DNA from: JAPEKQ01 sp964516845
GTDB taxonomy: Bacteria; Joyebacterota; Joyebacteria; Joyebacterales; Joyebacteraceae
Length of the DNA stretch: 64,000 bases
Reading direction: 5' to 3'
Assembly (NCBI GenBank): GCA_964516845.1
Contig: CAZEXP010000002.1
Coordinates: 62,001 to 126,000 of the forward strand
A model generated the notes under the pieces. The model searched no databases. It was not told the origin of the DNA and saw nothing but the letters and a program-made list of their open reading frames with translations. A program made the position numbers and the translations under genes. This document shows, piece by piece, positions 35,493-43,610 of the stretch. Every line of letters begins with the position of its first letter. Within the stretch, counting starts at the first letter, position 1.

Positions 35493-35580
35493 AGGATGTT
35501 CCCCTTCGATGGCTGATAGTGCCTGGCCGGGGGACCGGTCAGGCGAAGGTTACATCACCACACGATGCTACCATACAAGA

Positions 35581-35617
35581 CGGCGTGGGAGAACGGCCTC
35601 CGCCGTCTCCCACGCCG
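35581..35617. terminator. Long GC-rich hairpin downstream of the FG-GAP/LamG gene
   Basis: The arm cggcgtgggaga-acggc pairs with gccgtctcccacgccg over 16 base pairs with one bulged A and a CTCC loop. It is followed on the minus strand by a short T-poor stretch. It lies ~165 bases after the stop of the exported-protein gene and ~90 bases upstream of the ABC ATPase start. Confidence 0.6.
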
Positions 35618-35663
35618 GTCCCGCCGCCGCGAGGAGAGACTCCGACGGCGCATCGAACTGGGT

Positions 35664-35780
35664 TCAGTCACCGGGGGACGCAACGCTCCACTCCAGGCTC
35701 GCCCCGGACGCATCGAATGAGCCGTCCGTCCCGAAGTCCCAACGAAGCGCCCCCGGCTCCATATTCAGCACCAACGTTCC
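35664..35780 (-). pseudogene. Possible PKD-domain remnant
   Basis: In another frame directly after the stop of the exported-protein gene, the minus strand reads ALRWDFGTDGSFDASGASLE then WSVASPGD and a stop. This resembles the start of a PKD domain such as the one inside that upstream gene (VAWDIDGDGSTEAVGLAVEW). It has no start or SD of its own. It may be a leftover of a longer or duplicated gene, or chance. Confidence 0.3.
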
Positions 35781-35782
35781 CG

Positions 35783-38113
35783 CTACTTGAGAAGAACCAT
35801 CTTCCGCGCCTCGCTCCCTTCCGCCGAAGTGAGGCGGTAGAGGTAGACGCCTGAAGCGAGACGTCTCCCGGCGTCGTCGCGGCCGTCCCACTCGACCGAA
35901 TGCTTGCCGGGGCCGAGCTCGCCGGACAGCAGAGCCCTCACGAAGCGCCCCGCGGCGTCGTACACGCTCAGCGTGATGTCGCCGGTCCGCGGCAGCTCGA
36001 AGGCGATGTGCGTCAGCGGATTGAACGGATTCGGATGGTTCGACAGAAGCCGTGCGCGAGAGACGAGTCCGTCATCCGGAGGATCGGTCACGCCCGTTGG
36101 GTAGAGGACGACCCCCTGAACCCAATCGGCGCCGGCGACCGAGCCGTCGTCGCATGTCCCTGCGGCATCGACGACCGTCGTTCCGTAGGCCTCATCCAGT
36201 CGCCAGTATCCAACCAGCCCCGGCTCGTCACCATCGAGACGGACGAGCATGTCGTCCGCGATGTCGCCGCCGCTCCGCGGAATGTTCCAGACGCGGACCT
36301 CGTCGATCGCTCCCTCGAACCCCTTGTTGAGGTCCGGAAGAACGTTGCCGATCCCAAGCGCGTCGCCGGAGTTCGAGGCGACCGTGCCGGAGGGCGCTGT
36401 CGTGTGGGTCACAAGAACTTCGTCACCGTCGACGTACATGGTCACGCCACTGACGCCGTCGTAGACGACGGCGACGTGCTGCCACGAATCCAGCGCCAGC
36501 GAATTCTCCGGCGATCCGGAGCCGCTGACCGTCGCGTCCGCGTGCGTGATGTCGAGGAAGAGACTGTGGTCGTTCCTCGCGAAGTGCTCGCCTACGAGGT
36601 AGAGGTCAATAGGGCCCTTTGAGAGAATGTGGCCGTAGCCGAAGGTCCCGAACGAGAAATCCCCCCACCCGAATGGATTGATCCACGCCTCCAGCGTGAA
36701 CGCTCCCGTCAGTTCGAGGCCGGCGGCCGGCGGCGTATCCACATACTCGTCCCCGCCGTCGAAACTCAGGCCACTCGAGCTGTCGAACACCCTGACACAC
36801 TCGTGGACGAGGAACTTCCCGTTCGTGTCCCCGACGTCATACGAGATCAGAACGTCGTACAGACCCGGCTCGTCGAAGGTCCACTCGACCGCAAGCCCCA
36901 CGGCCTCCGTCGACCCGTCACCGTCGATGTCCCACGCCACACCGCTCGCCGCGGACGGCGCAACGATGGAGGCGGTGAACTGCACCGTCAGCGGAGCCAC
37001 GCCGGCGGGTGGATCGGCGATGATGGAGCAGCTCACGGCGTCGTTCTCGTACCAGCGAACGTCCGGGTCGGACCTGCCGGCCGCGAGGATGTCGTCGTCG
37101 CCGTCATCGTCGATGTCGAACGCCCAGACGGTCTGCGTGCTGTTGAGAGTCCCGCCGGCCAGAATGTGCTCCGTGAAACCCATCGCCCCGTCGTTCTCCC
37201 ACCACACGACATCATCGCTCTGCTCGCCACCGCCGCAGATGTCGATGTCGCCGTCCCAGTCGAAATCACACGGATCAGCCGTGATCGTACCGGTGGTCGC
37301 CGTGGAGATATCGTGCCCGGTGAAGCCGGCTGCGCCGTCGTTCTCCCACCAGCGGACAGCAGGCGGGTTGAAGGCCGCGCAGAGGATGTCGAGATCGTCA
37401 TCGCCATCCATGTCGTACGCGCGAATGCTGTGGGCTCCCACGAACGGAAGCAGATGGGACGTGAAGTTCTCACTCCCGTCGTTCTCCCACCACCGCACAC
37501 CCTGATCGAAGTCGTTCGTCACGAGGTCGATGTCACCGTCGTCATCGAGGTCTCCCGCATCCGCGTACTGACTCGTGACGCCGGACACGAGATTGTGGCG
37601 CACGAAGTTCATGGCGCCGTCGTTCTCCCACCATGCGCTCCCGCCGCTGTTCCCGCAGACGACGACATCCAGGTCGCCATCCTCATCGATGTCGACCGGG
37701 AGAGCCGTGTGCGCGTTGCCGTGAACGCCGATCGTGTGTTTGACGAACTCGAGCGTTCCGTCGTTCTCCCACCAGACCACGACGGAACCGCTCCACATCG
37801 CACCGACGATGTCGATATCTCCGTCGAAGTCCATATCGACGGCTCTCCCCTGAATGGCTCCGCCGACGAGTGTGTCGATGATGACCGGAGCCGAGAACGC
37901 ACCGCCGCCACCGCGGATCCAGCAGATGTTGTCAGGGGTCGTATCCGCGGTGACGATATCGATCCACCCGTCCTGGTCGACATCTCCCGCCGTCGCGAAG
38001 AGGGTCTGCCCGAAATCATCCGTGATCGCGTGTTCGGTGAACCCGGCGCGCGAGACAAGTGTGGTGACTGCGAGAAGCACGAGCACGGTGAAACATACGC
38101 GGTGGTGTACCAT
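35783..38113 (-). CDS. Exported FG-GAP/VCBS repeat protein with PKD, LamG and C-terminal sorting domains
   Basis: 776 residues. The signal peptide is VCFTVLVLLAVTTLVSRA. Residues ~20-375 hold seven FG-GAP/VCBS-type blades with the refrain DxDGDxDIxxA...VxWWENDG, rich in calcium-type Asp loops. A PKD-like domain (about 390-460, IADPPAGVAPLTVQFTASIV) is followed by a LamG/concanavalin-like domain (GGDEYVDTPP, LTGAFTLEAWINPF, HVAVVYDGVSGVTMYVDG, FEGAIDEVRVWN) and the FlgD-like tail (NHPNPFNPLTHIAFELP to ARKMVLLK). No catalytic site is visible; a surface adhesion or polysaccharide-binding role is likely. ATG 38113 has AGGAGG 5 bases upstream. Confidence 0.9.
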   Translation of the reverse strand: MVHHRVCFTVLVLLAVTTLVSRAGFTEHAITDDFGQTLFATAGDVDQDGWIDIVTADTTPDNICWIRGGGGAFSAPVIIDTLVGGAIQGRAVDMDFDGDIDIVGAMWSGSVVVWWENDGTLEFVKHTIGVHGNAHTALPVDIDEDGDLDVVVCGNSGGSAWWENDGAMNFVRHNLVSGVTSQYADAGDLDDDGDIDLVTNDFDQGVRWWENDGSENFTSHLLPFVGAHSIRAYDMDGDDDLDILCAAFNPPAVRWWENDGAAGFTGHDISTATTGTITADPCDFDWDGDIDICGGGEQSDDVVWWENDGAMGFTEHILAGGTLNSTQTVWAFDIDDDGDDDILAAGRSDPDVRWYENDAVSCSIIADPPAGVAPLTVQFTASIVAPSAASGVAWDIDGDGSTEAVGLAVEWTFDEPGLYDVLISYDVGDTNGKFLVHECVRVFDSSSGLSFDGGDEYVDTPPAAGLELTGAFTLEAWINPFGWGDFSFGTFGYGHILSKGPIDLYLVGEHFARNDHSLFLDITHADATVSGSGSPENSLALDSWQHVAVVYDGVSGVTMYVDGDEVLVTHTTAPSGTVASNSGDALGIGNVLPDLNKGFEGAIDEVRVWNIPRSGGDIADDMLVRLDGDEPGLVGYWRLDEAYGTTVVDAAGTCDDGSVAGADWVQGVVLYPTGVTDPPDDGLVSRARLLSNHPNPFNPLTHIAFELPRTGDITLSVYDAAGRFVRALLSGELGPGKHSVEWDGRDDAGRRLASGVYLYRLTSAEGSEARKMVLLK

Positions 38114-38591
38114 GGCCTCCTCCTCATGATGTGCATGACTCGGGGGCGTGCCGGTCTGCGTCATCTGGCTGCGGCGTTGAGTGCTGCGTCGTACTCTGTG
38201 TCGGTCGCGCCTGCGGATCTCCCGGGACCTCTTTCTTGAAGTCCCCCGGCCTCCCTTGTGGATCGTGTCGGCGGGCGCTCCGCGGGCCCGGAACTCCGCC
38301 CGGACGCCGGGGGCTATCTTCGACTATTGGTGGCCTGGAAGGCCGGGACCGAACCGCGCCGGTCGGGCGGATCGCCCCCCTTGTAGACGCTTTCCGCCAG
38401 GCTGACGCGTTCGAGCCCGGCCGTTTCCAGAACCACCGGTGCCGCGATGGATGCCGACGGAAGCGGACTTCCCCCCATGTGCGTCGCCTTCTTGTCCAGC
38501 GCGTACAGGATCCGTCCATCGGCCATCACGAGCACAAACCTCCGTCTGTAGCGGTCGCAGCGCGCACTCACGACACTTCGCATTCGGCGCG
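38114..38591. other. Region upstream of the FG-GAP/LamG gene
   Basis: It holds the possible small minus-strand gene at 38314-38526. The ~200 bases from 38114 to 38313 should hold the promoter of the exported-protein gene, but I could not pick out convincing -35/-10 boxes. Confidence 0.4.
38314..38526 (-). CDS. Possible small protein downstream of the TrmB-type regulator
   Basis: An open frame begins 9 bases after the regulator stop (ATG 38583) and has in-frame starts at 38535, 38529 and 38526. GGAGG lies 9 bases upstream of GTG 38529. The product, from ATG 38526, is 70 residues: MADGRILYALDKKATHMGG, then VVLETAGLERVSLAE. Codons end mostly in G or C, as in real genes here. No family recognised. 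Confidence 0.35.
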   Translation of the reverse strand: MADGRILYALDKKATHMGGSPLPSASIAAPVVLETAGLERVSLAESVYKGGDPPDRRGSVPAFQATNSRR

Positions 38592-39476
38592 TTACGCCTC
38601 GATATCCTTCTTCGGAATACCCCACCCGAACGTGTCGTTGAGATCGCCGTAACCCGGCAGCGTGTCCGCACCGAACTTCCTGCTCAACGAACGAAGGTAG
38701 TCGCGGAGTTCGCTCGCCGGAACATCCCGGTCCGCCAGCTGCTTCGTGAGACCCGCGACGACGAGATCGGAAATGAGATAGATCCCGTACGCCCACGAGA
38801 ACATCACGCTGTCGCTCCAGAATGCGTCGTGAACGCGGCCCCCGCCCCGCTCGAGGAAGGCAATCATGTGCTGGCGCCCGTCCACGAACATGACGAGCGC
38901 GTCCACCGGCCAGTCGGTCCACAGGCTCGGGAGCTGCGCCCGGTCAATGACCGTCGCGCCTTCGATCTCGGCAGGCTCATACACCTCGGCAAAGACGTTG
39001 ATCCCTCGCTCCACCGCCTCCTCGATCGCGGGTCGCAGCTGTGCGAGAGGTCCCGGATAGAGGTCGAGCAGGACCGTCTGCTCGCATTCGCGGAGCATCC
39101 TCCTCGCCCGCTCATACACCTGATCGAGCGAGCTGATGCGGTAGACCCCGCCGCCACCGGCGCGCGGTTTGATCAGGGAGCGGACCTCGTCGAGCGCCAG
39201 CCGCTTCCGGTCCTTGAATCCACGCTCCATCTGGTCGAGCAGTTCCTCGGGAGGCACGGCGGTGCAGAGCCTGAGCTCTCCCTCGGAGACCAGGATGGCG
39301 CCCTTCGTCGCCAGCCCTTCGGCCGCCTGGTAGACGTTGGTCTTCGACCGGCCGATGGCCTTCGCGATGCGGTATCCGGTCGACGGCGGGTTCTCGAGCA
39401 GGTAGACGTAGATCTCGGCTTCGAGCCTTGAGAGTCCGAGCTGCTCGAATGCGTCGACGGCCAGTGTCTGACTCAT
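38592..39476 (-). CDS. TrmB-family transcriptional regulator
   Basis: 294 residues. The winged-helix DNA-binding domain (about 8-75) reads LGLSRLEAEIYVYLLENPP, then GYRIAKAIGRSKTNVYQAAE and TKGAILVSEGELRLCTAVP. A linker helix (PPEELLDQMERGFKDRKRLA) leads to an effector-type domain with CEQTVLLDLYPGPLAQLRPA and AVERGINVFAEVYEP, the TrmB/phospholipase-D-like sensor module. TrmB proteins often sense sugars in archaea and some bacteria. GAGGGGG lies 4 bases upstream of the ATG. No target is obvious; the palindromes upstream are candidates. Confidence 0.85.
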   Translation of the reverse strand: MSQTLAVDAFEQLGLSRLEAEIYVYLLENPPSTGYRIAKAIGRSKTNVYQAAEGLATKGAILVSEGELRLCTAVPPEELLDQMERGFKDRKRLALDEVRSLIKPRAGGGGVYRISSLDQVYERARRMLRECEQTVLLDLYPGPLAQLRPAIEEAVERGINVFAEVYEPAEIEGATVIDRAQLPSLWTDWPVDALVMFVDGRQHMIAFLERGGGRVHDAFWSDSVMFSWAYGIYLISDLVVAGLTKQLADRDVPASELRDYLRSLSRKFGADTLPGYGDLNDTFGWGIPKKDIEA

Positions 39477-39512
39477 GGGACCCCCTCGATGCTCTCCGGA
39501 CTCTCCACGGTA

Positions 39513-39532
39513 GTGGTACTAGGAAGCACCAC
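39513..39532. promoter_or_regulatory. Possible operator upstream of the TrmB-type gene
   Basis: Inverted repeat GTGGT-10-ACCAC, centred ~46 bases upstream of the regulator ATG. Short and only suggestive. Confidence 0.25.
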
Positions 39533-39547
39533 CATGTCCGGGTCGCT

Positions 39548-39594
39548 TGAAAAGCCCCCATCCTTAAGGCCTTCTGGCCGCATCGTCGGGGGCT
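39548..39594 (-). terminator. Rho-independent-type terminator after the DDxY-repeat gene
   Basis: On the minus strand the stem AGCCCCC/GGGGGCT (39588-39594 with 39553-39559) encloses a smaller GGCC-agaa-GGCC hairpin and is followed directly by TTTTC. It lies about 220 bases past the DDxY-repeat gene stop and before the TrmB-type gene. Confidence 0.6.
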
Positions 39595-39637
39595 GCCGCC
39601 CTGCGCCCTTCCGGATCCAGATCCCTCGGGGCGCACA

Positions 39638-39659
39638 GCACCGGGCACATGCCCGGTGC
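39638..39659. promoter_or_regulatory. Perfect 10-bp inverted repeat with 2-base spacer
   Basis: GCACCGGGCA-CA-TGCCCGGTGC. Its near-palindromic shape with a minimal spacer fits a protein-binding operator as well as an RNA hairpin. It sits 162 bases upstream of the TrmB-type regulator start. Confidence 0.45.
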
Positions 39660-39750
39660 GAGGCAGCAAAGTATCTGACAACGCATCCATCCGGAGAGTT
39701 GAAGCAGAAAGGAGATTATGTTCCCGAATGTGTGTTCAGTCTTATGGGGC

Positions 39751-39786
39751 GGTCTTCGCTCCCCGGACGGTCTTCGCTCTCCGGAC
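39751..39786. repeat. Direct repeat, two 18-base units
   Basis: ggtcttcgctccccggac (39751-39768) is repeated with one mismatch at 39769-39786, in non-coding DNA just past the DDxY-repeat gene stop. The 39477-39812 gap otherwise holds the terminator, the palindrome and no credible gene; a 34-codon plus-strand frame at 39718 has an SD but no other support. Confidence 0.8.
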
Positions 39787-39812
39787 CGCGCCCCGCCTCC
39801 CCACGCGCGGTC

Positions 39813-42341
39813 CTACCAGTAGCGCTCGGACATGAATGCCTGAATGCTCTCGTTCAGATCGAGCACGAACCCGTGCTCGGGCTGGTACGAATAGTCGGGC
39901 GCCTGAGCCTCCGGAGGCAGCAGCGAACCCTGGAAGCCACCTTCATCAATGAAGAACGAGAGGCTCGTCCCGCCGTGATAGTCATTCCCGCCGGCGCGTC
40001 CCACTCCCGGAGGGTAATCATATGCGTCGTCCCCCCCGCGGTCGATGAAGAAGCAGACGCTGTTGTGCGCCGAGGCGCCAAGCGAGAAGAACGCGCCGCC
40101 GTCGTACGTATCGTCGCCGGCCTCGTCGAGAAAGAGCGTGACCGATTCGTCCCAGGCAAGCCCCTGTGCGACGCCCTGTCGTGTGGTGTAACTGTCGTTC
40201 CCTCCGGACTCGAGGAACACGCCCACCGCCTGGTGCGCGCAGAAGCCCTGATTGTATCGCGAGCCGATGTAGACGTCGTCCTCGGGGCCTCCGGCTGCGA
40301 GCACACCCATGCCGTAGTAGTAGCCGCCGCCCTGCGAGAAGTTGCCCGCCTCCATCCGGTCGCTACCGCCGCCGTCGAGCAGCAGACCCAGTCCGCCGGA
40401 CGCAAGTGTGCGGAACCCCATGCCGCACCCCTGCGACCAGGCGTCGAAGATGCCGTCATCCCCGTACCCGGTCGGATACAGACCCTTCGCGTAGTATTCG
40501 TCGTCCCCGGCGCGGTCCGCGATGATCCCGATACCGCCGGCAAGCCCACACGCCTGCACGTGACAGTCGCCCTCGTACCGGTCGGCGCCCGAGACGTCCA
40601 GCAGGATCCCGACACCGAACAGCCCGACGCCCTGGCAGAACGTCCGGCCGCGGTAGACATCGTCGCCTCCCGCGTCGTGGAGCCAACCGACACCAAGGTA
40701 GCCGGTCCCCTGCGCCCACTGGATGCCGACGTACTCGTCGTCACCCGAGAGGTCGAGCAGAGCGCCGACTCCAAGACAGCCGGTTCCCTGGCAGCTCGTC
40801 GTGGTCGATTCGTATGCGTCGTCGCCGATGACGTCGATGAGGATCGAGACGGGAACGTCCCACCCGGTCGCTCCGCCCGCGCTCCCCGTGTAGAAGTCAT
40901 CGCCGCCGACATCCAGCAGAAACGCCACGTTCTCCTCGCGGTGCCAGTCGTCGCCTGTCCCCGCGATGATGATCCGGCCATACTCGGTCTCGCGCTCGGC
41001 GAGGATCGGATTGCGAAGCGAGTCGTGCATCGCTGCAACGAGAAGCGCGACGGCCTGCGAGGTCCACACGTGGTTCGTGAGCGACGCCGCAACATCCGCG
41101 CACTCCATCAGCGCGCCGTAGTCGATATGCGCGGCAATATCGATGATGCGCTTGCTCCGCGCGAATCGCTCGCGGTCCCCGTCGAAGTGGATGTACGTCT
41201 CCCCCGCGAACGCGTCCGAGAGATCCCATCGGTACTCGGCCAGGAACGCGCGGTCTTCGTCCGAGAGCGCGGCGAACGCCATCGCGTGATAGCCGGCAGC
41301 GCGCTCGAGCGCCGCCTCGATGCCGGCGAGCAGCAGCTCGACCGCGGTTTCACCTTCTGCCCCTGGAGCGCCGGCGTCATCGCTCGCCATGGCGCCGGAT
41401 GGGATCGCCCCCACGCCCGGGTCCGGCAGCGCCCGCGCGGGCTCGAACATCGGAACGAGCACACGCGCCGCGACCTCAAGCAACCCCGCGGCATCCTCAA
41501 GCTCCCCGGCAGCATCGTGGCCCGCGGCGCAGTCCGAGACCAGCGAGCGTGTGACGCCCTCGAGCCGGAACGGGTCGCGATGGACGTAGATCATCGTCTC
41601 GAGACGGTACGGGTCGCTCCCCGCGTGGCAGCGCGCCAGCCGCTCGAGCAAATCTTCGGTGTCACGACGTACGTCGAACTCACCGAGGAGCGACCAGACG
41701 GCCCCCGTCTGCTCGGCGATCGGATAGTGAGTGCCTCGCTCAATCTCTCGGTTCGTGCGCGGGGCCGGCCACCGCGCCTCGGGGCGGAGTCCGAGAACGA
41801 CGGGAACCATCTTGACCACGCGCTCTGTCGACGCCCCGGCCGTCAGGCTCTCCCCCGGCTTGAGTGCGCCGACGACGCGGTCGGGCTCCATCCAGAACAG
41901 CCTGCCTGATTCGATCTCGTCGATCACGGCGGAACCCGTCGTCGCGAAGGCACGGTCGACGGCGTCCCGGATGACGAGGAGCGGGAACGGTGAACCGGCC
42001 TTCCTGCCATCGAGACGCGACGCGAACTCAGCTCGGGCGCTGTCGGCCACACACTGGAACGGTCTCCCGGACGCGGCGACGATGACGTCGCCCTCCAGGA
42101 GTCCCCCTCGCTCCGCCGGCGAGCCCGGAAAGACGACGGTCACGCGGAGACCCGACCGCGCCTCCTTGAACAACTCGGATCCCCACGCGCCATCGGGCAC
42201 CAGAGGGAGTTCGGCAACGGCCTCGGTGTAGACGCCGAGCCATCCGCGGTCGTCGACCGCAGGAACGTCCTGCCCGGCGGCCGGAACAACCGCCAGCGAG
42301 AGGACGAGAACGACCAGCAGGGTGAGGATCGCCGCCTTCAT
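39813..42341 (-). CDS. Exported PDZ protein with about twelve DDxY beta-type repeats
   Basis: 842 residues. The signal peptide is AILTLLVVLVLSLAVVPAAG. A PDZ domain lies at about 30-125 (GLRVTVVFPGSPAERGGLLE, GDVIVAASGRPF). A helical middle part of no recognised family covers about 150-465. From ~470 to ~800 come about twelve repeats of 26-28 residues with the form 'GxGxLLDxxGDDxYxGxxxx' then QGxG, for instance LLDLSGDDEYVGIQWAQGTG and LHDAGGDDVYRGRTFCQGVG. This regularity suggests a solenoid (beta-helix-like), possibly calcium-binding. There is no FlgD-like tail; the end is SIQAFMSERYW. ATG 42341 has TTGGAG 6 bases upstream and overlaps the VOC gene stop (ATGA). Confidence 0.82.
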   Translation of the reverse strand: MKAAILTLLVVLVLSLAVVPAAGQDVPAVDDRGWLGVYTEAVAELPLVPDGAWGSELFKEARSGLRVTVVFPGSPAERGGLLEGDVIVAASGRPFQCVADSARAEFASRLDGRKAGSPFPLLVIRDAVDRAFATTGSAVIDEIESGRLFWMEPDRVVGALKPGESLTAGASTERVVKMVPVVLGLRPEARWPAPRTNREIERGTHYPIAEQTGAVWSLLGEFDVRRDTEDLLERLARCHAGSDPYRLETMIYVHRDPFRLEGVTRSLVSDCAAGHDAAGELEDAAGLLEVAARVLVPMFEPARALPDPGVGAIPSGAMASDDAGAPGAEGETAVELLLAGIEAALERAAGYHAMAFAALSDEDRAFLAEYRWDLSDAFAGETYIHFDGDRERFARSKRIIDIAAHIDYGALMECADVAASLTNHVWTSQAVALLVAAMHDSLRNPILAERETEYGRIIIAGTGDDWHREENVAFLLDVGGDDFYTGSAGGATGWDVPVSILIDVIGDDAYESTTTSCQGTGCLGVGALLDLSGDDEYVGIQWAQGTGYLGVGWLHDAGGDDVYRGRTFCQGVGLFGVGILLDVSGADRYEGDCHVQACGLAGGIGIIADRAGDDEYYAKGLYPTGYGDDGIFDAWSQGCGMGFRTLASGGLGLLLDGGGSDRMEAGNFSQGGGYYYGMGVLAAGGPEDDVYIGSRYNQGFCAHQAVGVFLESGGNDSYTTRQGVAQGLAWDESVTLFLDEAGDDTYDGGAFFSLGASAHNSVCFFIDRGGDDAYDYPPGVGRAGGNDYHGGTSLSFFIDEGGFQGSLLPPEAQAPDYSYQPEHGFVLDLNESIQAFMSERYW

Positions 42342-42712
42342 GAGACGCTCCAATCCGCGTTGTCGAACCGCTGGATCTCGAGCAGGTACCCGTTGGGATC
42401 CCTGAAGAAGCAGTGGTAGATGCCGTACTCGGCGTTCGCCGCCGGCGGCTTTTCGAACGGAACGCCGGCTTCCCTGAGCCTTGCATACCAACCGTCCACA
42501 TCATCCGTCACAAGTGTGAGGATCACACCCGCCGGTCGGTCCGCCTCCGCTCTGCCACAGAACCCGAGATAGGCGTTCTCTGCCGTGCGGTAGATCCGAC
42601 ACCCACCCTGGTCGAGCGTGAGAACGAGACCAACGAGTTCCTCATAGAAGCGCGCGGTCGTATCGAGGTCGTTCGTGTAACAGAACGTGATCTGCGCATC
42701 GAAGAGTTCCAT
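42338..42712 (-). CDS. VOC (glyoxalase/bleomycin-resistance fold) family protein
   Basis: 124 residues with two beta-alpha-beta-beta-beta modules: ITFCYTNDLDTTARFYEELV, GLVLTLDQGG, GVILTLVTDDVDGWYARL and HCFFRDPNGYLLEIQRF, where Glu of LLEIQ is the usual metal ligand. The substrate is unknown. ATG 42712 has GGAA 4 bases upstream; a longer frame to 42808 is not needed. It lies between a methyltransferase and the DDxY-repeat gene. Confidence 0.85.
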   Translation of the reverse strand: MELFDAQITFCYTNDLDTTARFYEELVGLVLTLDQGGCRIYRTAENAYLGFCGRAEADRPAGVILTLVTDDVDGWYARLREAGVPFEKPPAANAEYGIYHCFFRDPNGYLLEIQRFDNADWSVS

Positions 42713-42726
42713 GTCGTTCCTTCCCG

Positions 42727-43569
42727 CTACCGGATCGAAAGCTCGAGTCCGTACCGGTCGATATCGAAGCAGATGCTCGCCTGGAAATGAGCCGGGTCGC
42801 GGACCCACGGCAGGTACTCCGCCATCTCGTCGAGATGTCCGCGTGCGGTCGTGTCGTGCGCGATCACCCAGGCGTCCGGCGCGAGCTTGTCGTAGTAGCG
42901 CTTGAGGAGCTCCAGGTAGAGAAACTCGGAACCATCTTCCGGCTTGGCCTCAACGTAGAGGAAGTCGATCGGCCCCTCGATCTGATCGATGACATCCCGT
43001 CCGTCGCCGGTGATGATGGTCACGGCATCGGTGTTCGGAAGCGTCGCGAAGTTCGCCCGCGCCTTCTCACACATTGTCACATCGATGTCGACTCCGTAGA
43101 TGCGCTCTGCGCGATACTCGGGCGACGGACCGATCGCCGGACCACCGAAGTACGCCAGCGTATACCCCCAGAAGCTCCCCAGTTCGAGCAGGACCTTCGG
43201 CTGCCGCACCGCGGTCAGCGTGTAGACGAGACGTTCCATGACGTCGCTGAACGAGGTCCACGCCCCGTCGAACTTCTCGATGCGCTCCCTCATCTCGAGG
43301 AACACGTCGCGGTCGTACGCACCGGCCGCCGGACCGATCAACCCATGCTCCCGCAGGAGATCGAGCGCCCCCTCGATGGCCGATTCCTCATCCGGAGTGT
43401 GCCCGAGCATCAGCAGCAGATCGTAGTCGCGATAGCCTATCTCGCTCCGCAGCCCGCCCTCCGCTTCGGCGTTGAAGCGCGCATCGCTTCGCACCCACTC
43501 CTTCTCCCGCAGGTACGCGACCGCCTTGTCGATCGTCTCCTGTGAATGCATGTATCGCAGTATCTTCAA
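42727..43569 (-). CDS. Class I O-methyltransferase-like protein
   Basis: 280 residues. A helical N-terminus (QETIDKAVAYLREKEWV) precedes a methyltransferase domain: VLLELGSFWGYTLAYFGG (motif I), ERIYGVDIDVTMCEKARANF, VTIITGDGRDVIDQIEGPID and FLYVEAKPEDGSEFLYLELL, as in caffeoyl-CoA-type O-methyltransferases, where the carrier acid would be in this strand. TTG 43569 is chosen (GGAG 8 bases upstream); ATG 43551 and GTG 43602 are alternatives. Confidence 0.75.
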   Translation of the reverse strand: MKILRYMHSQETIDKAVAYLREKEWVRSDARFNAEAEGGLRSEIGYRDYDLLLMLGHTPDEESAIEGALDLLREHGLIGPAAGAYDRDVFLEMRERIEKFDGAWTSFSDVMERLVYTLTAVRQPKVLLELGSFWGYTLAYFGGPAIGPSPEYRAERIYGVDIDVTMCEKARANFATLPNTDAVTIITGDGRDVIDQIEGPIDFLYVEAKPEDGSEFLYLELLKRYYDKLAPDAWVIAHDTTARGHLDEMAEYLPWVRDPAHFQASICFDIDRYGLELSIR

Positions 43570-43610
43570 TGGTGTTTCTCCCCGAGTCTCGCAGCGATGC
43601 ACGACCGGCT

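Noticed and set aside
37000..37800. Repeated WWENDG-coding DNA as mobile or repeat element
   Set aside because: The repeats are protein-level FG-GAP blades; the DNA units vary and follow the reading frame.
39718..39822. A 34-codon plus-strand frame with AAGGAG upstream
   Set aside because: The SD is too close, the product is dominated by the 18-base direct repeat, and there is no other support.
39489..41909. An 806-codon plus-strand frame
   Set aside because: Antisense shadow of the DDxY-repeat gene, whose signal peptide, PDZ domain and repeats are convincing.
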